Position numbers and translations under genes: made by a program
Assembly (NCBI GenBank): GCA_030837785.1
Contig: JAUQYA010000120.1
Location: 62,001-126,000, forward strand
DNA: 64,000 nucleotides
Direction of reading: 5' to 3'
From: Albidovulum sp.
GTDB taxonomy: Bacteria; Pseudomonadota; Alphaproteobacteria; Rhodobacterales; Rhodobacteraceae
In this document: one piece after another, positions 9,577 to 17,733 of the stretch
How the letters are laid out: every line of letters starts with the position of its first letter
How positions within the stretch are numbered: position 1 is the stretch's first letter
The notes under the pieces: generated by a model
The model's input: the letters and a program-made list of their open reading frames with translations, nothing else
The model's database searches: none
Told to the model about the DNA's origin: nothing

Positions 9577-10356
9577 ATGAAGCTGAGCGGAAAACGTGCG
9601 ATCGTGACAGGCGGCGCGGCGGGGATCGGGGCGGCGATCGCCGCGCGTTTCGCGGCGGAAGGCGCGCGCGTGATGATCGCCGACCGCAATCTCGAAAAGG
9701 CCGAGGCGACTGCGGACCGGCTGCGCGGCACCGGTGCAGATGTGGTGGCGACGGGCGTCGATGTCGCTTCGGCAGGACCGGTGGAGGACATGGTGCGGGA
9801 CTGCGTGGCGCGTTTCGGCGGGCTCGACATCCTCGTCAACAACGCCGGCATCGTCCACCCGGACGACAACGAGATCGAGACCACCACCGACGAGGCCTGG
9901 GACACCACGCTGGCGGTGAACCTCAAGGGCATGTTCCTCTGCTCCAAACATGCGATCCCGGCGATTTCGGCGGCCGGCGGCGGGGCGATCCTGAACATTT
10001 CCTCGATCGTGGCGCTGGTTGGGTCGTATCCCGCCCAGATCGCCTATACCGCCAGCAAGGGCGGCGTGCTGTCGATGAGCCGGGAAATGGCGGTGGGGCT
10101 GGCGCGGCGCGGGATCAGGGTCAATGCGATCTGCCCGGGCTGGACGGCGACCGAGATGGCGATGGGGCTGATGCGCGACGAGGCCGCCTTCGAGCTGCGC
10201 CGGATGCACATCCCAATGGGGCGGATGGGCCTGCCCTCCGAAATCGCGACCACCGCCGCCTTCCTCGTCTCGGACGAAGCCTCCTACATCACCGGCCAGG
10301 CCTACGCCGTCGACGGCGGGCTGACCGGCGCCTTCCTGACGCCGCCCGATCCCTGA
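9577..10356 (+). CDS. SDR-family NAD(P)-dependent oxidoreductase (first copy)
   Basis: 259 residues, typical of classical short-chain dehydrogenases. The ATG at 9577 is preceded by CTGGAGG. The N-terminus has the cofactor motif VTGGAAGIGAA, the NNAG motif follows (DILVNNAGIV), and the active site has ISS and YTASKGG (Tyr and Lys). The C-terminal ITGQAYAVDGG is normal. It probably oxidises or reduces a small alcohol or ketone. Its place at the edge of the microcompartment island, with an operator shared with the other units, suggests an amino-alcohol or hydroxy-acid intermediate. It is less like the two SDRs at 10501 and 26962 than those are like each other. Confidence 0.85.
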   Translation: MKLSGKRAIVTGGAAGIGAAIAARFAAEGARVMIADRNLEKAEATADRLRGTGADVVATGVDVASAGPVEDMVRDCVARFGGLDILVNNAGIVHPDDNEIETTTDEAWDTTLAVNLKGMFLCSKHAIPAISAAGGGAILNISSIVALVGSYPAQIAYTASKGGVLSMSREMAVGLARRGIRVNAICPGWTATEMAMGLMRDEAAFELRRMHIPMGRMGLPSEIATTAAFLVSDEASYITGQAYAVDGGLTGAFLTPPDP

Positions 10357-10500
10357 GCGTGGCCGGGCTCTGCCAGCACCGCGCCAGCGGGTCGAACCTT
10401 CATTCCCGCCCCCGCCCGGTGCAGAGAGGGCGGTCCGGCCGCCCGGGGCGCGACACCATCCGAGATCAGTCAGAAACCGACGGACAAGGGAGGAAATACC

Positions 10501-11280
10501 ATGCTGAACGTCTTCCGGGGCAAGAGCATCATCGTCACCGGCGCCTCGCGCGGGATCGGCCGCGGCATCGCCCGCAGCTTCGCCGCAGGCGGCGGCAAGG
10601 TGATGCTGGCCGCCCGCAACGAGACCGACCTCGAGGCGGCGATCGCGGAGATCACCGATGCCGGCGGCACCGCGCGGGGAATGGCCTGCGATGTCGGCGA
10701 CTGGGCCTCGGTGCAGCGGCTGGTGGAGGAGACGGCGCAGGTCTTCGACGGCGTCGACGTGCTCTGCGCCAATGCCGGCACCTATCCGCAGACCAGGATC
10801 GCCGACATGGACCCCGACGAATGGGACGAGGTGCTGAGGACCAACCTCAAGAGCAGCTTCCTCTGCGTCAAGGCCTGCCTGCCACAGTTCGCGCGGCGGC
10901 CGGGCGGGCGGGTGGTGCTGACCTCCTCGATCACCGGGCCCTTCACCGCGTTCCCGGGCTTTGCCCATTATGGCGCCTCGAAGGCGGGGCAGCTTGGCTT
11001 CATGCGGGTCGCGGCGATGGAACTGGCGCGCCACGGCGCCACGATCAACGCGGTGCTGCCGGGGACGGTACTGACCGAGGGGCTCGCCGCCAACGGGCAG
11101 GCCTTCCTCAGCAGTGCCGCGGCGGGCATTCCGCTGGGGCGCCTCGGGACGGTCGACGACATCGCCAATTCGGTGATGTTCCTTGCCAGCGATTACGCCT
11201 CCTATGTCACCGGCCAGACCATCGTCGTCGACGGTGGCCAGATCCTGCCCGAGACGGGAGACGCGGTGGGCGCGATCTGA
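10501..11280 (+). CDS. SDR-family oxidoreductase, close paralogue of the SDR at 26962
   Basis: 259 residues, ATG behind GGGAGG. Motifs: VTGASRGIGRG (cofactor), LCANAGTYPQ (variant NNAG), TSSITGP and HYGASKAGQLGF (Ser-Tyr-Lys). Its middle part is nearly colinear with the SDR at 26962-27741: LCANAG, TSSITGP, HYGASKAGQLGF and the ending VVDGGQILPE are shared. In the Mycobacterium aminoacetone microcompartment system an SDR interconverts aminoacetone and 1-amino-2-propanol. That is the best guess here too, but the substrate is unproven. It follows the first SDR by 144 bases and is probably in the same operon. Confidence 0.8.
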   Translation: MLNVFRGKSIIVTGASRGIGRGIARSFAAGGGKVMLAARNETDLEAAIAEITDAGGTARGMACDVGDWASVQRLVEETAQVFDGVDVLCANAGTYPQTRIADMDPDEWDEVLRTNLKSSFLCVKACLPQFARRPGGRVVLTSSITGPFTAFPGFAHYGASKAGQLGFMRVAAMELARHGATINAVLPGTVLTEGLAANGQAFLSSAAAGIPLGRLGTVDDIANSVMFLASDYASYVTGQTIVVDGGQILPETGDAVGAI

Positions 11281-11360
11281 CGCTCGCCCCGGGGGCGGCC
11301 CGCGCCGCGGTGTCGCCCCTTCCGCGGCCCCGGTGCGGCCTTCGCCTGCGGAGCGCGGTG

Positions 11361-12068
11361 TCAGGCCTTTCCGATCGTCCGCACCCAGTTGCGCGCAATG
11401 GCCAGTCCGGCCGCATCCGAGGCAGCACCGTGGCGCTTTGCCTCCTGCGGCAGGCGATCGGCCCAGCCGGGCTGAATCCTGGCCAGCAGGTCGGCGTATT
11501 CGTGCGACCATTCCTCCACCAGCGGCCGGTCGGCCTCGAAATGGAACTGGACACCATAGGCGGCGCGACCGATCACGAAGGCCTGGTTTTCAACCATATC
11601 TCCGGTCGCGAGCCGCCGTGCCGCCGCCGGCATCCTGAAGGTGTCGTCATGCCACTGGAAGATCGGGAATGACGGCGGTGTACCGGCAAAGAGCGGATCG
11701 GCCACCCCGTCCGGCGTGAGGTCGATACGCTGCCAGCCGAACTCGCTCGCTCCGCCGATGATGTTCGCCCCGCCATAGGCCCGGGCAAGAAGCTGCGACC
11801 CGAGGCAGACGCCCAGAAGCGAGCGCCCGCTTTCGGCAAAGCCGCGCATGAGGTCGAGAAGCCCGGGCAGCCACGGGCTGGTGTCATCCGCCAGCGCGTT
11901 CTGCACCCCCCCGAGGACGATGATCCCGTCATGGCCCCCGGGTCCGTCGGGAAGCGCCTCGCCCCGATGCGCGCGCACCAGATCCACATCGGCCCCTGCC
12001 TCGGCAAGAGCGGTGCCGATCTGGCCCAGCCTGCAACCTTCGAAGTTATAGACAATGAGAACGCGCAT
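11361..12068 (-). CDS. Class I glutamine amidotransferase-type hydrolase
   Basis: 235 residues, a stand-alone class I GATase domain. The nucleophile is Cys88 in LLGVCLGSQLL, and the His/Glu pair is in YGVQFHFEADRP (about His176 and Glu178). The N-terminal MRVLIVYNFEGCRLGQIGTA is unusual in detail but normal in fold. The gene follows the kinase at 12120-13118 in the same direction. Stand-alone proteins of this type can remove gamma-glutamyl groups or act with a synthase. Because a glutamine-synthetase-like enzyme is encoded at 35765, a gamma-glutamyl adduct is a reasonable but unproven substrate. Confidence 0.75.
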   Translation of the reverse strand: MRVLIVYNFEGCRLGQIGTALAEAGADVDLVRAHRGEALPDGPGGHDGIIVLGGVQNALADDTSPWLPGLLDLMRGFAESGRSLLGVCLGSQLLARAYGGANIIGGASEFGWQRIDLTPDGVADPLFAGTPPSFPIFQWHDDTFRMPAAARRLATGDMVENQAFVIGRAAYGVQFHFEADRPLVEEWSHEYADLLARIQPGWADRLPQEAKRHGAASDAAGLAIARNWVRTIGKA

Positions 12069-12119
12069 TTGGCCGTCTGTTCCTGTGATGCACGGGAGGG
12101 AAGGGAGGATGGTCTGGCG

Positions 12120-13118
12120 TCACCTGAGATAGCGGTCGGAGAGGTAGTCCTCGGCGATCCGGCAGGCCCCGGTCGCGTAGGCCGCGCCAAGTTCCTGCGC
12201 CTCGGCAGCATGTTCATGGTGGAAACCGACCCAGCCGACGAGCAGCATCCGCCTGAGCATGATCAGCGTCGGAAGCATATCGCGGTCGGCCTGCGACAGC
12301 GCCCGGGTCCCTGTGTAGCCGTCGAGCCAGGCCTCCATCCAGTCAGCGACCCTGGGATCGCCCTCCATGAAGCTGACAGCGGTGGCGAAATCGTTCAGAT
12401 ACCAGGAAAAGCCGCAGTCGTCGAAGTCGATGACCGAAAGCCTGTCGCCATCGACCAGCAGGTTCGCCAGCCTGAGGTCATTGTGGCAAAGCCCGAACCG
12501 GTTGTTCGCGCGCCCATACCCTGCCAGTTGCCGGCGGATCTTGTCGCAGGCGCGGGACAGGACCTCCTCTTCCGCCGCGCCGATGCCCGGGGCGTCCTGC
12601 CAGCGGCCCCAAAGCGCCTTTTCCAGCACCGCCGCGTCGTCATAGGTGAACCGACGGAACGAAGCCGGCCGCCGCCAGCCGATACCGAAGACGTGCATTC
12701 TGGCCGCCAGGCCGCCAAGACGCCCGAAGCTCGGGATCAGGTCGGCATCGGCCGAGGGCGCGGCGCCGGGCAACCAGTCGAACAGGGTGACATGGCGCGC
12801 CGGCCCGCCGTCGACACCCACCGTTCTCACGCGCCCGCCGTCGCGGGCCGCGATCGGCGCGGGCGCGTTGACGACGCTCGCACCGCGCAACGCATCGATC
12901 CACATCAGTTCGGACTCGATCTCGTCGCGCGAGTGGTAGTTGGGGCGGTGGACGCGCAGCGCGGCGGAACGCCCCCGCGCCGGATCGTCAACGCGATAGG
13001 TCCAGTTCTCGGACACGTTGACGAGGCGGAAGATCACGCCGGAGGAGAAGTCATACTCTGCCAGAACGGATTTCACGGCACTGTCGAGCGATGCGGCGAT
13101 GGCGTTTCCCCCTGACAT
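12120..13118 (-). CDS. APH-fold small-molecule kinase (second amino-alcohol kinase)
   Basis: 332 residues of the aminoglycoside phosphotransferase/choline kinase fold. The catalytic loop is CHNDLRLANL (His212, Asp214, Asn219) and the metal site is SVIDFDDCGFSW (Asp231). The N-terminal lobe contains FRLVNVSENWTYRVD, matching INVSENATYLVE in the kinase at 27760, so the two are paralogues. In the Mycobacterium system the homologous enzyme phosphorylates (S)-1-amino-2-propanol. This copy runs divergently from ridA and is followed by the amidotransferase. Its promoter carries a GGTCT-type operator just after the -10 box. Confidence 0.85.
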   Translation of the reverse strand: MSGGNAIAASLDSAVKSVLAEYDFSSGVIFRLVNVSENWTYRVDDPARGRSAALRVHRPNYHSRDEIESELMWIDALRGASVVNAPAPIAARDGGRVRTVGVDGGPARHVTLFDWLPGAAPSADADLIPSFGRLGGLAARMHVFGIGWRRPASFRRFTYDDAAVLEKALWGRWQDAPGIGAAEEEVLSRACDKIRRQLAGYGRANNRFGLCHNDLRLANLLVDGDRLSVIDFDDCGFSWYLNDFATAVSFMEGDPRVADWMEAWLDGYTGTRALSQADRDMLPTLIMLRRMLLVGWVGFHHEHAAEAQELGAAYATGACRIAEDYLSDRYLR

Positions 13119-13194
13119 TCAGTCCCCCTCCGCCGCCCTCGGCCCGCCGGACGCGCCACCCGCGAACGGCGACTCGCCCGGTGACTGGCCCAAT

Positions 13195-13211
13195 GGTCCA
13201 ACTAATAGACA
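13195..13211 (-). promoter_or_regulatory. GGTCT-N7-AGACC operator, site 2
   Basis: The plus strand reads GGTCCAACTAATAGACA, 12 of 17 identical to the copy at 29991. It starts at the -10 element of the kinase promoter, where a bound repressor would block initiation. A second small inverted repeat, ACTAAT-AGAC-ATTAGT (13201-13216), overlaps it. Confidence 0.55.
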
Positions 13212-13240
13212 TTAGTTCCAGCAGAACGATCCGCTGTCAA
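13211..13240 (-). promoter_or_regulatory. Promoter of the divergent kinase gene
   Basis: On the minus strand a perfect TTGACA (13235-13240) is followed after 18 bases by ACTAAT (13211-13216), about 95 bases before the kinase start codon. The adjacent operator supports its use. Confidence 0.55.
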
Positions 13241-13312
13241 TATCCCGCTGCGGCTTTTCAGGCAGCCGGAGCCTCACTCTTGCCTTGCGTCAGGAAGTTC
13301 GTATGGTAGATT

Positions 13313-13329
13313 GGTCTGAGAATTAGACA
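13313..13329 (+). promoter_or_regulatory. GGTCT-N7-AGACC operator, site 3
   Basis: GGTCTGAGAATTAGACA, 13 of 17 identical to the copy at 29991, placed 43 bases before the ridA-family start codon. Together with site 2 it gives one operator for each side of the 253-base divergent region (13119-13371). Confidence 0.6.
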
Positions 13330-13371
13330 TTTGAGACTGAATCGAACCTGCCAGCAACGGGGAGCGAAGCG

Positions 13372-13788
13372 ATGCCGGCCGATCCGCGGACTACGGACCA
13401 GAACTGGGACTACAGGGCACCCGAGGGGTTTCTGTCGAAGGCGCCGATCAGCAGCGCCGTCCGCGTCGGCGACGTGATCTATCTCTCCGGCCAGATCGGC
13501 ATCGACGACGCGGGCGCGCTCGTGCCCGGCGGGATCGGCGGCCAGACCCGCGCATGCCTCGAGAGTATCCGCGCAATCCTCGCCAGCTATGGCGCGACCT
13601 TGGCCGACGTTGTCCAGACGCGGATATTCCTGACCGATTTCGCCGGCTATGCCGACTACAATCGCGTCTATCAGGAGTTCTTTTCGGCGCCATTCCCCAC
13701 CCGCTCGACCGTCGGCACCCCTGCCCTCGCGCTCGGCGCCGGGATCGAGATCGAGGCGGTGGCGGTGCTCGGCCGGCCGACGCGCTGA
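13372..13788 (+). CDS. RidA family (YjgF/YER057c) protein
   Basis: 138 residues, the usual size. ISSAVRVGDVIYLSGQIGID is the typical N-terminal half, and VVQTRIFLTDFAGYADYNRV carries the conserved Arg of the active site. RidA-type enzymes hydrolyse reactive enamine/imine intermediates released by PLP enzymes, forming ketone and ammonia. That fits the next gene, a class III PLP enzyme 68 bases downstream, and the likely enamine intermediates of amino-alcohol breakdown. The ATG has GGGGAGCGAAGCG ahead of it. First gene of the rightward operon ridA-like, aminotransferase-like, acyl-CoA ligase. Confidence 0.88.
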   Translation: MPADPRTTDQNWDYRAPEGFLSKAPISSAVRVGDVIYLSGQIGIDDAGALVPGGIGGQTRACLESIRAILASYGATLADVVQTRIFLTDFAGYADYNRVYQEFFSAPFPTRSTVGTPALALGAGIEIEAVAVLGRPTR

Positions 13789-13855
13789 ATAAGGGCCGGG
13801 GCCGGACGGCGGGCACGCCGGACGCGCGGCCGCGACACAACATGAGGAGGATTGC

Positions 13856-15217
13856 ATGAACCACACACTTCCCAACTGGCACGGCGGCGACCTGAGCGAA
13901 GCCGAAATCCTTGACCAGCTCCCGCCCCTTGAATGGGACTACGACACCGCGGTCCACGACCGCGAGAAATACCTCTCGCCGGTGCTGAAGACGTTCCAGG
14001 CCACGACGAAGCCGATCCTGCTTCGCAGCGGTCTTGGACAGTATCTGTTCGATGCCGCGGGCAACCGCTTTATCGACACGGTGGCGATGAACCAGGCGAT
14101 CAGCGCCGGCTACCGGAGCCCCTGGGTGATGGCGGCGGTCCGCCAGCAGCTCGACGCGATGCAGCACTGTTCGACAATGTGGATGCACCCGGGGCCTGCC
14201 TCGCTGGCGAAGTCGCTGGTCGAGAAGATGCCGGCGGGCGACTGGGTGGTGCATTTCCTGTCGAGCGGCACCGAGGCGGTGGACCTCGCGGTGACGATGG
14301 CGCGCAACTACACCGGGCGGCACACCGTCGTCGGCCTGCGGTCGGCCTATCACGGCGGGGTCGGGGCGGTGGCCAATGCGCTGACCTCGATCAGCCGGTT
14401 CCACCACAAGGTCACCGGCGCCTCGGGCGTGCTGCACGCGACCAACCCCGACCAATATCGCGGCATCCACGGCGCCGGGGTGGAGCCCTATGTCGCCGAG
14501 TTCCGCTCGCTCATGGGGTCGTCGACCAACGGTGAGCTTGCCGCCTATATCTTCGAGCCGATCCAGGGCTATGGCGGGGTGATCCCGCTGCCGACCGACT
14601 ACATCAAGCAGACGATGGAGATCGCCCGCTCGATGGGCGGCATCGTCATCTGCGACGAGATCCAGACCGCGATCGGCCGCACCGGCAAGCATTTCTACGG
14701 CTTCATGGAACACGGCATCGTCCCCGACATCGTGGTGATGGCCAAGGGACTCGGCAACGGCTTCCCGATCTCGGCCGTGGTGGTGCGCCGCGACATCGCC
14801 GAGGCGATGACCTCGCGTGCGTTCATGAGCACCTACGGATCGAACCCGACCTGCTGCGCGGCGGCGCGGGGGGTGATGGCGGCACTCGGCCCCGGCGGCT
14901 TGCAGGAGAACGCGCGTATCGTCGGTGAGGAGGCGCTGAAGATGTTCCGCGAGTTGCAGACCCGGCACGAGGTGATCGGCGACATCCGGGGCTCAGGGAT
15001 GATGATCGGGGTCGAACTGGTGAAGGACCGCGAGACCAAGGCGCCGGCCTCGGAACTGGTGGCGAAGATCGCCGACCAGATCGCCGACAAGGTGATCGTC
15101 ACCAAGGCCGGCGTCAACGCCAACGTGTTCCGGCTGGTGCCGCCGCTCTGCCTGACGGTGGAGGATGCGGCCGAGGTGATCGGCCGGCTCGACGCGCTCT
15201 TGACGAAGCTCGCCTGA
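13856..15217 (+). CDS. Class III PLP enzyme, aminotransferase or amino-alcohol-phosphate lyase
   Basis: 453 residues, fold-type I class III. The PLP lysine is K297 in VVMAKGLGNGFPISAVVV and the pyridine-binding Asp is D267 in IVICDEIQTAIGRTG; SSGTEAVDLA binds the phosphate. Sequence style resembles AGXT2-like proteins, a group that holds both transaminases and phospho-amino-alcohol lyases. The companion kinase, divergent from the operon, makes a phospholyase role attractive, and RidA would handle a released enamine. AGAGGAGGATTGC... provides a strong ribosome site (GAGGAGG). It shows no encapsulation peptide, so it is probably cytosolic. Reaction type cannot be settled from sequence. Confidence 0.8.
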   Translation: MNHTLPNWHGGDLSEAEILDQLPPLEWDYDTAVHDREKYLSPVLKTFQATTKPILLRSGLGQYLFDAAGNRFIDTVAMNQAISAGYRSPWVMAAVRQQLDAMQHCSTMWMHPGPASLAKSLVEKMPAGDWVVHFLSSGTEAVDLAVTMARNYTGRHTVVGLRSAYHGGVGAVANALTSISRFHHKVTGASGVLHATNPDQYRGIHGAGVEPYVAEFRSLMGSSTNGELAAYIFEPIQGYGGVIPLPTDYIKQTMEIARSMGGIVICDEIQTAIGRTGKHFYGFMEHGIVPDIVVMAKGLGNGFPISAVVVRRDIAEAMTSRAFMSTYGSNPTCCAAARGVMAALGPGGLQENARIVGEEALKMFRELQTRHEVIGDIRGSGMMIGVELVKDRETKAPASELVAKIADQIADKVIVTKAGVNANVFRLVPPLCLTVEDAAEVIGRLDALLTKLA

Positions 15218-15237
15218 GCGGCCGGGAGGGACACGCG

Positions 15238-16740
15238 GTGAACGTCGGCGCTTTCCTGACCAAGGCCGCCCGGTTGCATCCGGCGAAGACCGCCGTGGCC
15301 GATGGCGGGATACGGCTCCGATACGACGAGATGAACGCCCGGGCCGCTGCCCTTGCCGCCGGGCTCTCCTTGCGCGGCTATGCGCCGGGCGACCGGGTGG
15401 TGCTGTTCATGCCGAACCGGGCGGACTATCTCGTCGCGCTTTTCGGCCTCTTCAAGGGCGGGTTCGTCGCGGTGCCGGCGAATGCCAAGCTCCACGCCGC
15501 TGAGCTTGGCTTCATCGCCGGCCATTGCGGCGCCCGCGCGGTGGTCTGTTCGGAGAAGTCGCGCGAGGTGGTCGCGGAGGCGCTCGCCGCCCTTCCCGGC
15601 GTCGACATGATCGACGCCGACGGCGCGGGCGCGGACTCCTTCCAGGCCATCGTCGAAAGCGGCCGGAGTCATGCCGACGACGACGCCGAGGCCGCGCCCG
15701 ACGACCTCGCCTGGATCTTCTACACCTCCGGCACCACCGGGCGGCCGAAGGGGGCGATGCTGAGCCACCGCAACCTCTGTGCCATGACGATGAACGCGCT
15801 TGCCGATGTCTGCGACTTCCAGCCCGAGGACGTGGTGCTGCATGTCGCGCCGCTGTCGCACGGCTCGGGCCTTTACGCGCTGCCGGCGATCGCACGGGGG
15901 GCGACCAACCTGATCTCGGGCGGCTCGTTCGACGCGGGCGACTGCCTGCGGACGATCGCCCGCGAGGGGGTGACGGCCATCGCCTTCCTTGCGCCGACGA
16001 TGATCCACATGCTTCTGGAGGCCGATCCCGCGCTCAAGGTGCCGGGCTTGCGCCGTGTGCCCTATGGTGGTGCGCCGATCGACCCGGGCCTCGCCGAAGC
16101 GGCGATCGCCCGCTTCGGCCCGGTCTTCGCCCAACTCTACGGCCAAGGCGAATCGCCGATGACGATTACTGCGCTGCGCCCGCAGGACCACCACGGCCGG
16201 GCGCTTTTTTCTGCCGGCATCGTGCGCACCGATGTCGAGGTGCAGCTCCTGGACGAGGCGGGCCGGCAGGTGCCCGAGGGCGCGGAGGGCGAGATCTGTG
16301 TGCGCGGCGATGTGGTGATGCGCGGCTACTGGAACGACCCGGCCGCCGATGCCAAGGCGCTGAAAGGCGGCTGGCTGCACACCGGCGATGTCGGCCGGTT
16401 CGAGGACGGCTACCTCTACCTTCTGTCGCGGATGAACGACGTGATCATCTCGGGCGGAAGCAACATCTACCCGCGCGAGATCGAGGATGTGCTGATGCTG
16501 CATCCCGCGGTGCGCGAGGTCTGTGTCTTTGGCGAGCCGGACGGGAAATGGGGCGAGTCCGTCACCGCCGCCGTCGTCGCCTCCGGGCCGGTCGCGGCGG
16601 AAGAGTTGCAGGCATTCTGCCGCCGGCACATCGCCAGCTTCAAGAAGCCCAAGCGCATCGCCTTCGTGGAGGCGCTGCCGAAGAACGCCTACGGCAAGAT
16701 CGTCCGCCGCGAGGTGAAGTCCAGCCTTTCTGGCGGCTGA
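15238..16740 (+). CDS. AMP-dependent acyl-CoA synthetase/ligase
   Basis: 500 residues starting at GTG behind GGGAGGG. It has the adenylation P-loop YTSGTTGRPKGAMLSHRN, the YGQGESPM region, the GWLHTGDVGRFEDGYLYL hinge region and a C-terminal catalytic lysine in KNAYGKIVRREV. It belongs to the class I adenylate-forming family and converts a carboxylate, ATP and CoA to acyl-CoA. The natural guess is a short-chain acid from the pathway, such as propionate or a hydroxy acid. Third gene of the ridA operon, 20 bases after the PLP enzyme. Substrate unknown. Confidence 0.85.
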   Translation: MNVGAFLTKAARLHPAKTAVADGGIRLRYDEMNARAAALAAGLSLRGYAPGDRVVLFMPNRADYLVALFGLFKGGFVAVPANAKLHAAELGFIAGHCGARAVVCSEKSREVVAEALAALPGVDMIDADGAGADSFQAIVESGRSHADDDAEAAPDDLAWIFYTSGTTGRPKGAMLSHRNLCAMTMNALADVCDFQPEDVVLHVAPLSHGSGLYALPAIARGATNLISGGSFDAGDCLRTIAREGVTAIAFLAPTMIHMLLEADPALKVPGLRRVPYGGAPIDPGLAEAAIARFGPVFAQLYGQGESPMTITALRPQDHHGRALFSAGIVRTDVEVQLLDEAGRQVPEGAEGEICVRGDVVMRGYWNDPAADAKALKGGWLHTGDVGRFEDGYLYLLSRMNDVIISGGSNIYPREIEDVLMLHPAVREVCVFGEPDGKWGESVTAAVVASGPVAAEELQAFCRRHIASFKKPKRIAFVEALPKNAYGKIVRREVKSSLSGG

Positions 16741-16807
16741 CGGCATCACGTCGTCGATCCAAGGCCGGGTCCGGGCGGAAAAGGCGAGGCGCTGTCCCGC
16801 CGGGCGC

Positions 16808-17590
16808 TTACTCCGCCGCCGCCACCACGCAATCGCTCCTGCCGTCGCGGATCGCGGCGGCAAGCGTGTCGGGCGGCTGCTCGTCGGTGATCAGGGTCAG
16901 CGCCCCGGACCAGCCCCGCAGGCGCACCAGCGCGCGTTTGCCGAACTTGGAGTGATCGGCCAGGATCACGCCGTGGTTGGCATGGGCGAGCATTGCGGCG
17001 TAGACCTCGCCCGCGCGCAGCATCGCCTCGCTGACGCCTGATGGATCAAGGCCCGAGGCGCCGATGATGGCGACCTCGGCGCGGTAGCGTTCCAGCGCCC
17101 GGATCGTCTCGGGCCCACACACCATGCGCTCCTGCGGCTCGAACGTTCCGGGCAGGAGCATGACCTCGATCAACGGATTGGGGCCGAGTTCCACCGCGAT
17201 CGGATATGCGGGGGTGATGACGGTGATGCGATGGCGGGTTTCGCGCAACGCCCGCGCGAAGGTGAGCATGGTCGCCCCGCCGCCCAGCACCAGCGTCTCG
17301 GCGCCTTCGTAGCGGGCCACGGCGGCCCGCGCGATGGCCCGGCGTTCGGCGACGAAAAGCCCCAGCCGTTCATTCAGCGCCGGCTCGAACCGGTTGCCGG
17401 CGCTGACCGCGCCGCCATAGGTGCGGCTCAGCCGGCCGATCTGGTCAAGCTCGGACAGGTCGCGGCGAATCGTTTCGGTGGAGACGTCCAGCTCCTCGGC
17501 GAGCTGGTTGACCCTGCGCGAGGGGTTGGCCTCGAGCGCGGCGAGGATCCGGCCTTGCCGCAGTTCCTTGCGCGATTGCGTCCTTGCCAC
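16808..17590 (-). CDS. DeoR/GlpR-family transcriptional regulator
   Basis: 260 residues when started at GTG 17590 (ARTQSRKELRQGRILAALEA), the usual DeoR length. The longer open frame to 17719 would run through the operator and is not needed. The N-terminal HTH is VNQLAEELDVSTETIRRDLS. The C-terminal DeoRC sensor domain has LVLGGGATMLTFARAL and GVILADHSKFGKRALV, the phosphorylated-ligand pocket. DeoR proteins often respond to phosphorylated intermediates, so the phospho-amino-alcohol made by the kinase is a plausible effector. It is divergent from the microcompartment operon and shares its intergenic palindrome. Confidence 0.88.
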   Translation of the reverse strand: MARTQSRKELRQGRILAALEANPSRRVNQLAEELDVSTETIRRDLSELDQIGRLSRTYGGAVSAGNRFEPALNERLGLFVAERRAIARAAVARYEGAETLVLGGGATMLTFARALRETRHRITVITPAYPIAVELGPNPLIEVMLLPGTFEPQERMVCGPETIRALERYRAEVAIIGASGLDPSGVSEAMLRAGEVYAAMLAHANHGVILADHSKFGKRALVRLRGWSGALTLITDEQPPDTLAAAIRDGRSDCVVAAAE

Positions 17591-17666
17591 CGGAAAACAC
17601 CAAAATTGCCAAGCCTGGCCGAGGGAAGCAGGCCGTGGCGAGGCGGTCAACAAAATATTTGCCCGA

Positions 17667-17689
17667 CTGACAACATTTTCTGTTGTCAG
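17667..17689. promoter_or_regulatory. Perfect palindrome between deoR-like gene and BMC operon
   Basis: CTGACAACA, a 5-base spacer TTTTC, then TGTTGTCAG: a perfect 9+9 inverted repeat in an AT-rich stretch that stands out from the GC-rich surroundings. It lies 45 bases before the first BMC-operon gene and 77 bases before the regulator start, so it is a strong candidate operator for the DeoR protein. Confidence 0.75.
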
Positions 17690-17733
17690 ATACAAATTCA
17701 AATGACAGGCTTCAGTCAAACGGAGGTGCGCGC

